Of a stretch of DNA of 64,000 nt, positions 28,727 to 40,077 are shown in pieces (position 1 is the first letter of the stretch; each line of letters starts with the position of its first letter). The DNA comes from Sphaerolaimus hirsutus (lineage: Eukaryota; Nematoda; Chromadorea; Monhysterida; Sphaerolaimidae), in contig OZ038456.1 in NCBI GenBank assembly GCA_964036195.1, forward strand, positions 18,166,001 to 18,230,000. The letters are read 5' to 3'. The notes under the pieces are model-generated. The model was given only the letters and a program-made list of their open reading frames with translations. It did no database searches and was not told the origin of the DNA. A program made the translations under genes and the position numbers.

Positions 28727-31307
28727 TCACGCACTGGTGTCCCTATTTGTCTTAAAAGTGCTAGCTTGCGTCTTTCCAGCGCCCAAAGTTACCATAGGCT
28801 GCACTCTGATCACATTCACACGGAACCTAGGGATGCTCCTAATAGCTTCAATAACTTTTTTCCGCACTATCGGATTGAAGCATAGAAAAATGTATGGATT
28901 CACTATGCTGTTGATTATATTAAACAGATTTATCAGCCAATTAGCCCACATTTTATTCACGTGCACCAAAAAGAAAAACGGTCCCGTCGATAAAAGAAGG
29001 CCGCACCATATAAAAAAGCCCTGGGGGCACTCCCTGAGCCTGTAAAAGATCCTGTAAAATGGTCAAGACCCTGTAGAATGCCATGTGTCATGTAAACGAC
29101 CCTGTAAAATGTCATGTTTCATGTAAAAAACCCTGTAAAGTGTCTAATGTCATGTAAAAGACCCTGTAATGTGCCATGTGTATCCAAATCTTTTTTGTGT
29201 CCTCAGCTTATGTTGTTGTACCCAAATATTATGTCAAAAAGTAAGATTTGGATACAAAAACAATGTTTGGATACACTTGACACATTACATGGTCTTTTAC
29301 ATGGCATCTGACACTTTACAGGACCTTTTACATGACACATGACATTTTACAGTGTCTTTGACACTTTACAGGGTCTTTTACAGGGTCTGGGAGTGGCACC
29401 TGTGTCATCAATCTCATTTCCGTTTTGATCCTTTTTGCGTTAGCCACGGTGGAATTGCGTCGTTGCCAAGTGAGCACGAAAAACAGAATTATATAAATGA
29501 CCAAAATAGTGGCGGGGACTGCCTGGTGCTAGTCCCAAACCCTGCAAAATGCCCTGTAAAATGTCAAAGGTCATGCAAAGTGTCAAAAGTCATATAAAAT
29601 GCCCTGCAAAATGGCACTTCGGTTGCCATTTTACAGGGCGTTTTCCATGACCTTTGACACTTCGCATGGCATTTTACAGGGCATTTTACAGTATCTGGGA
29701 CTGCTCCCTGGTGCATCCAAATGTAGGATTGCCATAGAAGGTGGTTGTAATCTATGCATTGAAAGCCTATCATCAGAGTTTCTGGGTCCAGGAACATGTC
29801 GCAGCCGATCACGAATGTGAACATTGCCAGGTAGAAAATGCCTACCGTAAGACTTAGATACGCGAAAATGCGCACTTTTTTCTCGTTGGTGAATAACTGC
29901 CCTACGACGCTTTTGTACACGTTCGGAAAGATTCTTTCTGTGCAACCGAACAGTCGATTAAATCCTATGAAAAGTATCATCCATTCGATGTAATTGAAGC
30001 AAATTCCTTCTGTTTTCTGCAGGATTGAATGGGTCATTTCACCGTAAATTTTCTCACCGAAGGCAAAATTCAATGTGCCCGACTGTCCTTTTTGGAAAAC
30101 CAGATTCATTGTTTTTAACATAAATAGATGTTAAACCGTATTTATGTTTACTCGAAAGTTACGCACACTCGATTACTGGGTAAATACGTTTACGTTTCTC
30201 CAAAAAATACCTGTACTAAAATTTACGCGTACTTTTTGAAAGTACGCAAGTACAGAAAATAGATTGCAATCAGAAGAGTGCAATCAACTACTAAATACAG
30301 TAATGTGGCAATATGTTATTCAGAAATAGCATTGAAAAAAATCATCAATTTTTGAAAAATTTAATCAAATACCATATTTCCTCGAAATACCCCCGGGGGG
30401 GTTTATTTTTTCAGGGTGAGAATTTTGAGGGGGGGTTAAACGAGGGGGGGGGTATTTCGAGGGGGGGTTTATTATTTCGCCAGAAATTTTTTGAAATCCC
30501 AGTACTAAAATGTCGTCTGAAACGTACGCAGACGTCGAAAAATGCAACAAAAATCGCCATTTATAAGACTCTAAAGACATTTATAAGTGTGTAGATGTAC
30601 AAACACTGTTCTCACATAACAGAGTCATCGTTTTTAACGTGTGTTCTGCATTGTCGGGATGACAAACCGCAGCCTTTGTCATTTACGTTCTTTATACACT
30701 AAATTTGGGGGGGTATTTCGAGGGGGGGGGGGGGGTTTATAAGTTCATAGTGTCCATTTTGAGGGGGGTATTTCGAGGGGGGGGGGTATTTCGAGGAAAT
30801 ACGGTACCTATAATCTCAGAAAATCTCTCAAGAATAAAAAATTATTAAATCTCTCAAAAAACCTGGAAGGATATAAATAAATCTGAGACTTTAAAATCTC
30901 CAAAAATCTCTCAAAAAGAAAATTTAATTACATCTCTAATGAAAATCGTGGAAAAATATAAACCTCAGAAAACCTTATATTTTCTGAGATTTTTAAAATA
31001 TAAATCTCGCAGAGATTTTTTCAATGCTATTCAGAAACAATGCATATGGATGCCAAAAGTGCATGACGGACAGATTAAATTTTGCACCATAGAACGCCAT
31101 CGGTGTAGCCACGAATAGATAATATGACAGCATGTATAGGTCTCCAAAAGCCAGTTTGATAGCCAATGTGTAAAAGCCATTGTGAAACACCTTTCTGTTC
31201 CTCACAATAACCACCACCACTGGGATGTATGGCAGTATGCCCAGCAAACATGTCAGGCCCCATATTATTGCCCATAGTCTGCGCTGCTCATGTAAAATCC
31301 AATCCAT
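28727..31307 (-). CDS. 7TM chemoreceptor-like GPCR, copy B
   Basis: Same four-exon model as copy A: 31088-31307, 29702-30087, 29400-29522, 28727-29020 (stop), 340 residues, no disruption. By eye about eleven residues differ from copy A: two in exon 1 (including FHNG for FHNC), two in exon 2, two in TM5 (PATILVIY) and five in the C-terminal tail (IRSIPRF for FRSLHRF, R for K, L for G). Exon 4 shows more amino-acid-changing than silent differences. TM7 keeps VNPYIFLCFNPIVRKK. Both introner-like introns are retained at the same positions. The downstream target and ligand are unknown. Confidence 0.78.
29021..29399 (-). mobile_element. Introner-like element = intron 3 of 7TM gene B
   Basis: Counterpart of 14386-14761, with the same donor CAG|GTGCCACTCCC and acceptor GCCCCCAG. 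Minor length differences in the interior (an extra GTT near 29214). Confidence 0.75.
29523..29701 (-). mobile_element. Introner-like element = intron 2 of 7TM gene B
   Basis: Counterpart of 14885-15063, same 179-bp length and same uncertain donor, so the donor peculiarity predates the duplication. Confidence 0.65.
30370..30806. mobile_element. CCGTATTTCC element in intron 1 of 7TM gene B
   Basis: Counterpart of 15732-16144 with longer G tracts near 30720-30790, the main length difference between copies here. Confidence 0.72.
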
Positions 31308-32131
31308 GTTTCTGTGAACAACTTTATTTGCGTTTATAGTTCGTGGGTTTATGTGACAAATTTTAAGTTTATAATACTATATTAATAACTGCCAGTCCAG
31401 TTTTGTTCTGGAGCCACTCCCAGATCCGGTTAAATGCCCTGTAGAATGTTAAATTTCATGCAATGTGTCAAATGTCGTGTAAAATGTTTTGTAATTTTTT
31501 TACATTTTACAGTGCATTGTACATGACTTTTGGCACTTTGCACGACATTTTACATTTTACAGTACTGCATCACTTCAGTCAAGAATAAATCGAAGTAAAA
31601 CATCTTGCATATCATACTGATACTACAAGAACAAACTGAAAGACTAATTTGAAAAAGGTCACGTTACCAATACCCAGATGCATGAAATGAACCTGTTTTA
31701 TACCTGTAAAAATGATGGGTTATTGTAGCCCTATCGGTAATTGTAATTTTGAGTTTCTCTATACCTCGCCATCGGACGTTGATCTATCCCTCAATCAATT
31801 ATCTACAGCTTGGCTTGGTGAATTGTGATGAGCTTTTAGTTTTCTGAGCGAAACATTCCATCATGACATCATAATAATAAATAAAAATATTTCAGGCAGA
31901 AACATGCCTAGGTATGTTGGTTCTACTCGGCTACGTTTTTTCTTTTTTAAATATTTTCTTGTACAAGTGCATACATAAGTATCCTGCATAAGACATAAGG
32001 CATAACTTTTTTTCTAAAACAGCCAAAACAGAACGTGGGTGTCAAATCCACGCTTAACTCTATTTTGCTGGATTTGGCGCTTGTGCACTTTTGTAGTAAA
32101 GTCCCTAAGTAGCTAGTGCATCAGGAGTAGT

Positions 32132-33075
32132 GATGGAAAAAGCGCCAGGCTTTGAGCGCTAAGCGCCAAAAGCGCCATGGCGCTTTTCCTACTTACAGCG
32201 CCAAGCGCCAATGGCGCCAGAGCAAAATAGCGCCAAGCGCTAAAAGCGCCATGGTGCTTTTCTGGACCTCAGCGCCAAGCGCCAATGGCGCCAGAGGATA
32301 ATAGCGCCAATAGCGCCAGCGCCAAAAAGTTTTTCTTCAATTCGTTTTTAGAGTTATGAATACATAACTGTGACGTACTGCTGATGTCGATGTAGTCTAT
32401 TTAACTTTGGCCATTAAAGTTCAATCAACCAGGGGGAAGGGAAATTCTGGAAGGGGATTCAGTGATTAGAAAAAATCCATTTTCTTGAAATCAATCTTCT
32501 CTTGTGTCTTAATCATCAATGTTTATCAGTTGAGGCTTAAAATGAATAAAGATGGATACAATACCAGTACATTTGTGTGAGAACTAAGGTATTTAAACAA
32601 ATATGAGGACCTTTAAAAAGAGCACCATTTTACACCTTTGATTGAATTCGATGCAAATAAAGTTGTCTCCTAATATTAATCAATCTTTTATAAATAATGT
32701 AAAATTGTAAAAAAATAAATCACCTCTTACAACACCCTTACATCAATCAAAATTTATTTAGTTGCCCTTAAAGTTGATCAACTGGAGTTTCAATTTCACA
32801 GTATCATAGCAATTTTTATAATCAAGGTTGGCGCTTTTTTGGCGCCATTAAAAATGCCGGCGCCAGGCGCCAATAGCGCCACCAGAAAATGGCGCCAAGC
32901 GCCCAAAGCGCCATGGCGCTTTCTGAGATCCCTGGCGCCTTTTTGCTGTGGCGCCATTGGCGCTCGGCGCTGTGCTACGGAAAAGCGCCATGGCGCTTTT
33001 GGCGCTTGGCGCTATGATGTCGTGGCGCCATTGGCGCTTGGCGCTAGCGTTTTATAAAGCGCCAAAAAAGCGCCA
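32132..33075. mobile_element. GGCGCT palindrome element, large copy
   Basis: Starts GTGATGGAAAAAGCGCCAGG and is built from GCGCCAAGCGCCAATGGCGC / AAAAGCGCCATGGCGCTTTT palindromes, with about 500 bp of ordinary AT-rich sequence (32340-32830) between two palindrome-rich halves. Smaller members (for example 54528-54592) begin AGTGATGTAAAAGCGCC and end GGCGCTTTTTACATCACTA, which shows real terminal inverted repeats. Short frames inside (AWRYFAVAPLALGA-type) are repeat shadows. Confidence 0.65.
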
Positions 33076-33415
33076 AGTAGTACAAAAAATAATCATTTTC
33101 TTATGTAAACAGACCTTGTCTGCATGAGTTACATAAGTAAATGTGTTACTGTAAGTGTGTTACAGGAAGAACAAACCCTCTACTTGCTTATTTTGTAAAC
33201 CATGTCCATGCAATTGCAAGGATATTCAAAACTCACCAAAAATGGGCCTACACGCACTAGTTTTCAACGACATTTTTGTCAACTGGTTATCAACCCAATT
33301 CAAGGCTTGATGATGAGCCGACGAATAGCGTTCAAATGCATAGTGTTGCATTATATTGCAAATGAAGTTGTATTGTTGGTGTGGTGTGAAGTACCGGCAT
33401 GAAGTACCTAGTACC

Positions 33416-33780
33416 TACCATATTTTCTCGAAATACACCCACGGGGTTTATTTTTTAAGGGTGCAAATTTTGAGGGGAGTTTCGAGGGGGGCTTATTCGG
33501 GGGGAATTTTTATGAACGGTCGTAGTAAAGTACATTTTTATAATTAATTGACCCAAAGCGTAATTAATTGACCCAAAACGTAATAAATTGACCAAATAGG
33601 ATATATTTTGGTCATATTATCATAGATCGTTCTATAAACAAGGCCATGTATAGCTGCGATGTAAATTCGCAGCTATAAATGTATCATGTTCATTGGATAC
33701 ATGATCTACCTTATTCCAGACGGGGTGTTTTTTGAGGGGGGGGGTTAATTGAAAGGGGGGTATTTCGGGGAAATATGGTA
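33416..33780. mobile_element. CCGTATTTCC-family element
   Basis: TACCATATTTTCTCGAAATA to GGGGAAATATGGTA; degraded ends but the same C/G tract layout. Contains three copies of AATTAATTGACCCAAA-type words near 33540-33590. Confidence 0.65.
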
Positions 33781-33904
33781 TATGTGTATACAACACTGGA
33801 TAGTGTTACTTGTCAGCAAGCTTTGAATTGAAATGGGAACCTGTTGACAAACAAATAGATAGCACTGCATTTGCATCGCTGTACTTAGTGCAGCAAAAAT
33901 TTTT

Positions 33905-34075
33905 GGCGCTGGCGCTATTGGCGCTTGGCGCCATCATCCCCTGGCGACATTGGCGCTTGGCGCCATGGTCTGGAAAAGCGCCATGGCGCTTTTGGCGCTT
34001 GGCGCTATTTTGCTGTGGCGCCATTGGCGCTTGGCGCTCGCATGCCAAAAGCGCCATGGCGCTTTTTACATCACT
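33905..34075. mobile_element. GGCGCT palindrome element, small copy
   Basis: A run of GGCGCTTGGCGCCA and AAAAGCGCCATGGCGCTTTT palindromes ending GGCGCTTTTTACATCACT. It sits immediately before the point where homology to duplication copy A resumes. Confidence 0.6.
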
Positions 34076-34385
34076 GCTCACATCACAGTAGATTGAAAAA
34101 CACTGCATCATGTGCAAATTTCCATTTAGGCATAGTCCTTACATCAAAAAAGGTTAGGTGTTTTGTTTGTTGGCAGTGTTGCACTAATTGACTTTTGATA
34201 TATACAGGAGTACAGGACCTGCTCAAATCACACAAGTTTTTCAGTATACCTACCTAATTATGCATCAATGTTATGGAAAAAAATGAAGTAGATTAAGAAA
34301 CACTGCATTATGTGTACAGTACTTACTATTAACACATACAGTATTATTAACAGAGAAAGAGAGACCATAACAAAGGATCAAAACA

Positions 34386-37300
34386 TCACTTTGGTGCACT
34401 GGCATACACGAAAAAAAGAAAAACATTGAGTGACTGTGCAATGATTAGGCAAATAATGTCAAGTTTGAAGCAGATCATGGCCCATTTTTGAATGCCTTCT
34501 TGCATGCTTATTTCCATGCCATTGACAATTTTTTTGATGCATGCTAGTTGATGTGCCATTTCATGCAGTGTATCAGTCTGTGAATTTAAATCAGTTTTGT
34601 TACTTTTTTGACACCTGTCCGATATTTAATTGTAGAGGGTAAATTTTTCTGATTGGGAGAATATTCATGTTTGAGTGCACTATTGTCAAATTTGGATGGG
34701 AAAGTGTGTTGATGCTTTAGGTAGGCTTAATATAATATAGAATTTGACCATTTGTGTTATTAAAATATTTTTGACAAAATATTGATATTGAAAAGTGTTT
34801 TCAATGCAACCCTGCAGTAATTAGCTGATTATTCCAACTGTTGAATGGTTGAAGGTGATAATTGAACTGACACAAATATATTAGGATAAAATCAATTACA
34901 AGTGTATTACTGACCAAATGTTCATTGGCATTCACTAGATTATGATTAGTAATAGTTATCATCTCCAGCTGACTGGTTTGAGTATACTCCTTTTGTTTAC
35001 CCTTGGTGCTCCTGTTGTCTTCATTGGTGCTGAGCTGCACATTGATGAAATTTTTTTACATATTTAAAGTATGCATACCTATCTTTTTGTACAGTAGAAT
35101 GTTTTTGTCTACATGGGCATGAGCCATGCATTTTTGGCAGTGCATCTAGAAAACATTTAAGACACAAACTTACCCAGAATAATTTTGTGATGAACCAAGG
35201 CACTGTATAACCAATTTTGTCCAGTGATTGCATGTACAAAAGAAATGTTGCAATGATTGTTGAAACACCACAGATATACATCTGCCAACACATGTAAAGC
35301 CCTAGGCACAACGTTTTTGTAAATTTGATTGATTTTGCAATTTACATGGTTCCAAAAAGTTGAAAAACATAGCATTTACCTAAATATGGTACCGCTGTTC
35401 CAACTTTGGGCATCGATGATGTAACTGTGATCAGCAAAAGACCATGTGCCAACATACCTGCCAGACCTATATGCACCTGCAAATATCCTAAACAGATACT
35501 GATTGATTTTTGAGATAGATTTTGTTTCTGGAATTTGAATTTCACCTTTTGAACTCTTACAAGACTGCTCTCATCTGGTGTAAATAAGCCAGACATGAAT
35601 TTCCTAAAATTTAAGGGTCTGGCATCCAATTCTTTCTTAATTCTGTCAATTGGAATTAGAACATTTGTTTTCCCACTTTCCCAAAAAAATTATGAAAAAT
35701 AATATGTGATGGCCAATTTCCACACTGATCTTGAAGATTGAAGTTTGAAAATGCCAGGTTGCATTTGTGCTACAGCAAAATCTGTGCTTCCACATTTGAA
35801 TGTCATTTTAAAATTTATAATACAATTATGGCAATCTGAATGTAAATACATTGTGGAAGCATGTGGATAAAATGGTGCAAAATCTGCATTCAAGTGCATG
35901 TGTGAGCAACCAAGTGTGGCCCACCATCACAATTCATAAATTGTCACCCTCTATTGCAAATATTTGCCTATGACTTTAAGCATCAGAATCAACCACAAAG
36001 CAGAAATATGGCATACTGATCAGCTTTGCCAAAAAGTATGAGTGTGGTAATAAGCATGTCTGGCATCATGATTATCATTATATAGTAGTGGGATTTTCTC
36101 TTGATTTTGAAGTACAATTCAGCATTGTACCATGTTCCCAGGGTGTCAAATGATAACTGCACTATTTTTGAACTTGTTTCCCCCAGAATCCATTCTAAAA
36201 AAGAGAACATATTTTTGTAATACTCAGACAGATTGCATGCAAAATTCAAACCTTGATTGGTATCTGCTCCATATGTCTTCTCAAATGTGGCATTTATTAT
36301 ATGAAAAAGTGTTGCATTGAGTGTCCAACTGCCAAATGAGATTGTGCAGGTGTGCTGGTCATATGGAAACATTTCCATCTGGCATTTAGATAATTGGGTC
36401 CATTTTTACAGTCAGATAATCATCATACAGAACTTTAGTTACTGTAAGCTTTTTTCACCTAACCTGAAGTGTACACAGAAGCTTTACCCTTCCTTTTGTG
36501 CTTTCCAATACCCATCCATCATAGCTGATTTTGGCAATCATAGCAGATTCATCTATCATTACATGTGTTTCTATCCTGACATTAAATAATTATATTATAT
36601 GTTATGTTTGATTGATTTTGATAGCCCCAAACATGTACATGGTCTATGCCATATACATCCCAGGAGTTATATATCCTAGAGTCCAGAGTAATATTCCAAA
36701 GTGAATCGCTCCTCCAGAGCAGGGTTGGATAAATCTCAGAAAAAATCTGTTTATTTCAGTTCAACCATTGAGGCAATTCAGAAGTGTTGTGAATACAATT
36801 TTCAGTGTGTTGTGCAGTTGTAATTGAGCCACTTTCCTCTAATTGGTACAGCTTATGACACTCACACACACTCTCACACAAATTCATAATTGACATAGAA
36901 GCAAATTGACCATTGGTAGATTCATTGGAAAATGGTTTATTTTCAATGGATTGCCTCTAGCAAATTGATTACATATAAATACAGGGATGGGCATTTTCAG
37001 TTACCGCTGGAAAAACGCGATAGCTTGAGCTACGGTTGAGCTATCGCAGTGAAATTTTAGCACAATAGAGTAGACTCCATAGGACACCTATTCTGAAGTT
37101 TGCAACCCAAACGGCCACATTTTGGGTGAGTTGTGGAACACACAGTTTTTAGTGTAATTTTGTGACTTGACCCCCGTTATCTCAGGACTGGGGGACTATT
37201 CGAGAAAAAAAAAGAATTTGGTTGTAGCCCCGACCCCAAACCCCAACATACTCAAAGGGCATCCAAATCGGCCAATGTACGACAGAATGGGACAACACCA

Positions 37301-38664
37301 AAGACCGGTGACCCCCCCCCCCCCCTCAAATGCCACCCTCGATTTATCCTATGGGTGACGCCTAGTCACAAAATTACACTAAAAACGGTGTGTTCCACTA
37401 CTCACCCAAAATGTGGCCGTTTGGGTTGGAAACTTCAGAATAGGTGTCCTATGGAGTCTACTCTATTGTGTTAAAATTTCACTGTGATAGCTCAACCGTA
37501 GCTCAAGCTATCGCGTTTTTCCAGCGGTAACTGAAGATGCCCACCCCTGTACAAGTCAGATCGATTTATTTAAAGATTGTGAACATTGTTTTGTGTGTCA
37601 CAATTCAATGGTCATGCTATTTTGAAATATTGATTGATTGAAGAAATATTGATTTTTAATTGGAAAAGCTGCTGCATTTGCACATCTCTATTTGCAATTT
37701 GGTTATACACCTGGACCTGACCCCAGATTTTATTAGGACGGCATGCCCTGAAAGGCGAGTGCTGGATGGGTCAGGCAGTTTTAATTCTTATTCAATGCTT
37801 TTTTGAATCCCACCGGCCATTCCTGACTTTCAAGGCCATGACATTTTACATGCAGTGGGACTGGCTCCGTGTGTGATTCTATTTACCACTACATATTGAG
37901 CATTTGTTTACAATCAACACAGTGACCTACGATTCATCAATAACCACATCTGTTTGCCAAATGTTGTCTTTGATAGGTACATTCAATTCAGTTATGCCAT
38001 TGTAATCAGCCGGGTCCCATTTTAAGCGATAATCTGTCCAGTGCTGAAATGGAACTGGTATTCAGTGTAAATGTCATAAACAGATTGATGTTTTTACATT
38101 TGAAGATACTCACCAAATGCACCCAGAGTATGACATCAACAGTTTCTTCTGCATCATTCTACAAAAAGTATAACAATGCATCAATGCGTCAATTGATACA
38201 CCTCCCAGAACCTGTAAAAATCCCTGTAAAATGTCATGCAAAGTGTAAAAAGTGATGTAAAAATATCATTTGACATTTTACAGGGCGTTTTACAGGTCTG
38301 GGAGTGGCACACGGATAGACATTTTGGTGATGTGCCTTAAGGGTTCAAATGTGATATATATTATTTTAACTTACTGCATTTCTTCTAATTGTAGAGCGTT
38401 GTTCTATTTTTCCGTGATATCGAAAACTTGCCAAAACCTGCCGTTCTATGGGAGATGCCCTTGTATTAGAAGAAATGCGGTAATACAGACCACGTTGAGA
38501 AGTTTTCCCAGCATGACTACAATTTTCAATTTCAACGGATTTTTTGCTGATGTAGGCGCCACGTTTTTGGTATAATTTGCCATTAAATCGTTGAATAATA
38601 AAATCCTGAAATGATCATCATTCATTTCATCTTGCGCATGCGTCCCACATGTCAATGCGAGTGC
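34386..38664 (-). CDS. Cys-loop ligand-gated ion channel subunit, copy B
   Basis: Same nine exons as copy A: 38491-38664, 38114-38158, 37931-38043, 36464-36575, 36017-36378, 35380-35498, 35174-35301, 34915-35034, 34386-34577 (stop). All splice sites and frames are kept. I count about four amino-acid differences from copy A over 454 residues (FH for FQ in exon 5, KLFW for KVFW after M3, and two in the intracellular loop exon), fewer than in the neighbouring 7TM pair. The Cys loop, M1-M4 and the 13-residue cysteine spacing are unchanged. Intron 3 contains the TA-flanked hairpin that copy A lacks. The subunit could pair with copy A or other subunits in a pentamer; partners are unknown. The signal-peptide exon was not found. 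Confidence 0.85.
36982..37549. mobile_element. TA-flanked hairpin element, copy 2 (polymorphic)
   Basis: A 568-bp inverted repeat with ends CAGGGATGGGCATTTTCAG and CCCACCCCTG, flanked by TA. In duplication copy A the matching site (about 21412) reads ACAAATACAAGTCAG without the element, so the insertion came after the duplication. It lies in intron 3 of channel gene B. A relative is at 11583-12140. Confidence 0.85.
38205..38309. mobile_element. Introner-like element in channel gene B intron 1
   Basis: Counterpart of 22066-22170: CTCCCAGAACCTGTAAAAA ... TTTTACAGGTCTGGGAG. The companion MITE is at 38372-38482. Confidence 0.68.
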
Positions 38665-38742
38665 CTGTAAATGTGTAAATTCATGGTATTTTCTATTTTT
38701 AGTTCGGGTACCTAGGTGAATTCCGGTTTACCGGGACCATGG

Positions 38743-39501
38743 GCCAGTTCCGCAAGTGGACAAGTTAAGAGTTAAAAGTTAAGAGTTGAGTAAAATGACA
38801 AATGGCGAGTTAAGAGTAAAGTTAAAGTTTAAGAGAAAAGTTAAAGTTAAAGAGAAAAGTTAAAATTTAAGAGTTGAGTTAAAAGTTGAGTTAAATGTTA
38901 AGAGTTGAGTTAAAGGTTGAGTTAAATGTTAAGAGTTGAGTTAAAGGTTAAAAGTTGAGCTAAGAGTTGAGTTAAAGGTTAAAAGGTGAGTTAAAAGTTG
39001 ATTTAAAAGACAAATGGGGAAAAATGTAATAAAAAATAATAATAAAATTAAAAAAATGAATTTGGATCTTGAGAGTGTTAGATTTGAAACAACGTTCCGC
39101 GATTTTTTTTTTTTTTAGCGATAATTTTTTTGGATACATTATTTTCAAATGACGTGCATACAACATTGGCACCATGCCAGCGAACAGCTGTATACATACC
39201 AATTTCACATTTTTATTTTTTTAATAATTTTTACCATCATTTTCTACTTGTCTCTGTACTCTCAACTCTTAACTCAACTCTTAACTCAACTTTTAACCTT
39301 TAACTCAACTCTTAACATTTAACTCAACCTTTAACTCAACTCTTAACATTTAACTCAACTTTTAACTTTTCTCTTAAATTTTAACTTTTCTCTTAAACTT
39401 TAACTTTTCTCTTAAACTTTAACTTTACTCTTAACTCGCCATTTGTCATTTTACTCAACTCTTAACTTTTAACTCTTAACTTGTCCACTTGCGGAACCGG
39501 C
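38743..39501. mobile_element. Foldback element upstream of channel B
   Basis: Counterpart of 22604-23362, same ends and arms, nearly identical. Both arms kept pairing, with very few differences between copies. Confidence 0.75.
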
Positions 39502-39518
39502 ACCAGGTTTGTGAAAAG

Positions 39519-40069
39519 CGGAGTTGTTAAAAGTGAAAGTTAAAAGTTATAAGTAAAAGTTAAAAGTGTTAAAACTTTTTTCAAAGTGAAAGTAAACGTA
39601 AAGTATTTATTTTTACTCACCCCCTCAGTACAGAAAACGTAAAGTACATTCTTTTTTTACTTTGACTCATGAGTAAACATGAGTAAAAATACTTTTCTCC
39701 CCAGAAAACGTAAAAGTGAGTACTTTTTTAGTTTTTTTTATTTTTGTACATTTTTTCACCATTCTAACCTTTCACCATTCTAACCTCTAACCAAATTCAC
39801 TAGTCTGTGTGTTATTTGCTTATTTAAAGCTATTTTTGGAGAAAAAAGTTATCATATTCCACTTTTTCCTCCCATTTTCCCAACTTTGCCTTGAAAAGCC
39901 TATAACAAAGCATATCTGAAATACGTTTTCTGTACTCGAGTACTTTCAAAAAGTATACGTACAAGCGAGTACAGCTACTTTTCTCAAAGTAGGTATACGT
40001 AAACGTATTTACTCAGTACTGGAGTATACGTACTTTTTTTGTAAACGTAAATACGTTTTAACAACTATG
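39519..40069. mobile_element. hAT-like element, complete, 551 bp
   Basis: The left end is CGGAGTTGTTAAAAG and the right end TTTTAACAACTATG, flanked by an exact 8-bp duplication GTGAAAAG (39511-39518 and 40070-40077). The interior has repeated AAGTTAAAAG, ACGTAAAAGTGAGTA and GTATACGTA words. No coding frame, so non-autonomous. It spans the right edge of the duplication. Confidence 0.82.
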
Positions 40070-40077
40070 GTGAAAAG

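Larger units (their letters stand above)
31308..34385. other. Spacer between 7TM gene B and channel gene B
   Basis: No gene seen. Contains an introner-like element at about 31419-31569 (counterpart of 16748), then about 2 kb absent from copy A: GGCGCT palindrome blocks at 32132-33075 and 33905-34075, a 40-bp piece of the ACTAGTTTTCA family near 33248, and a CCGTATTTCC element at 33416-33780. Homology to copy A resumes at 34081. Confidence 0.6.
28686..39796. repeat. Tandem duplication, copy B (about 11.1 kb)
   Basis: Partner of 14051-23659. Extra DNA relative to copy A: about 2 kb at 31975-34080 (GGCGCT palindromes and other elements) and the TA-flanked hairpin at 36982-37549. On the left, copy B is truncated within a CCGTATTTCC element that is complete in A; on the right, B continues through a complete hAT-like element. 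Confidence 0.9.

Noticed and set aside
33810-34191. Frames rich in AWR and GALA motifs near 32.8-34.2 kb and 58.1-58.4 kb
   Set aside because: They are shadows of GGCGCT palindromes, open in several frames on both strands.
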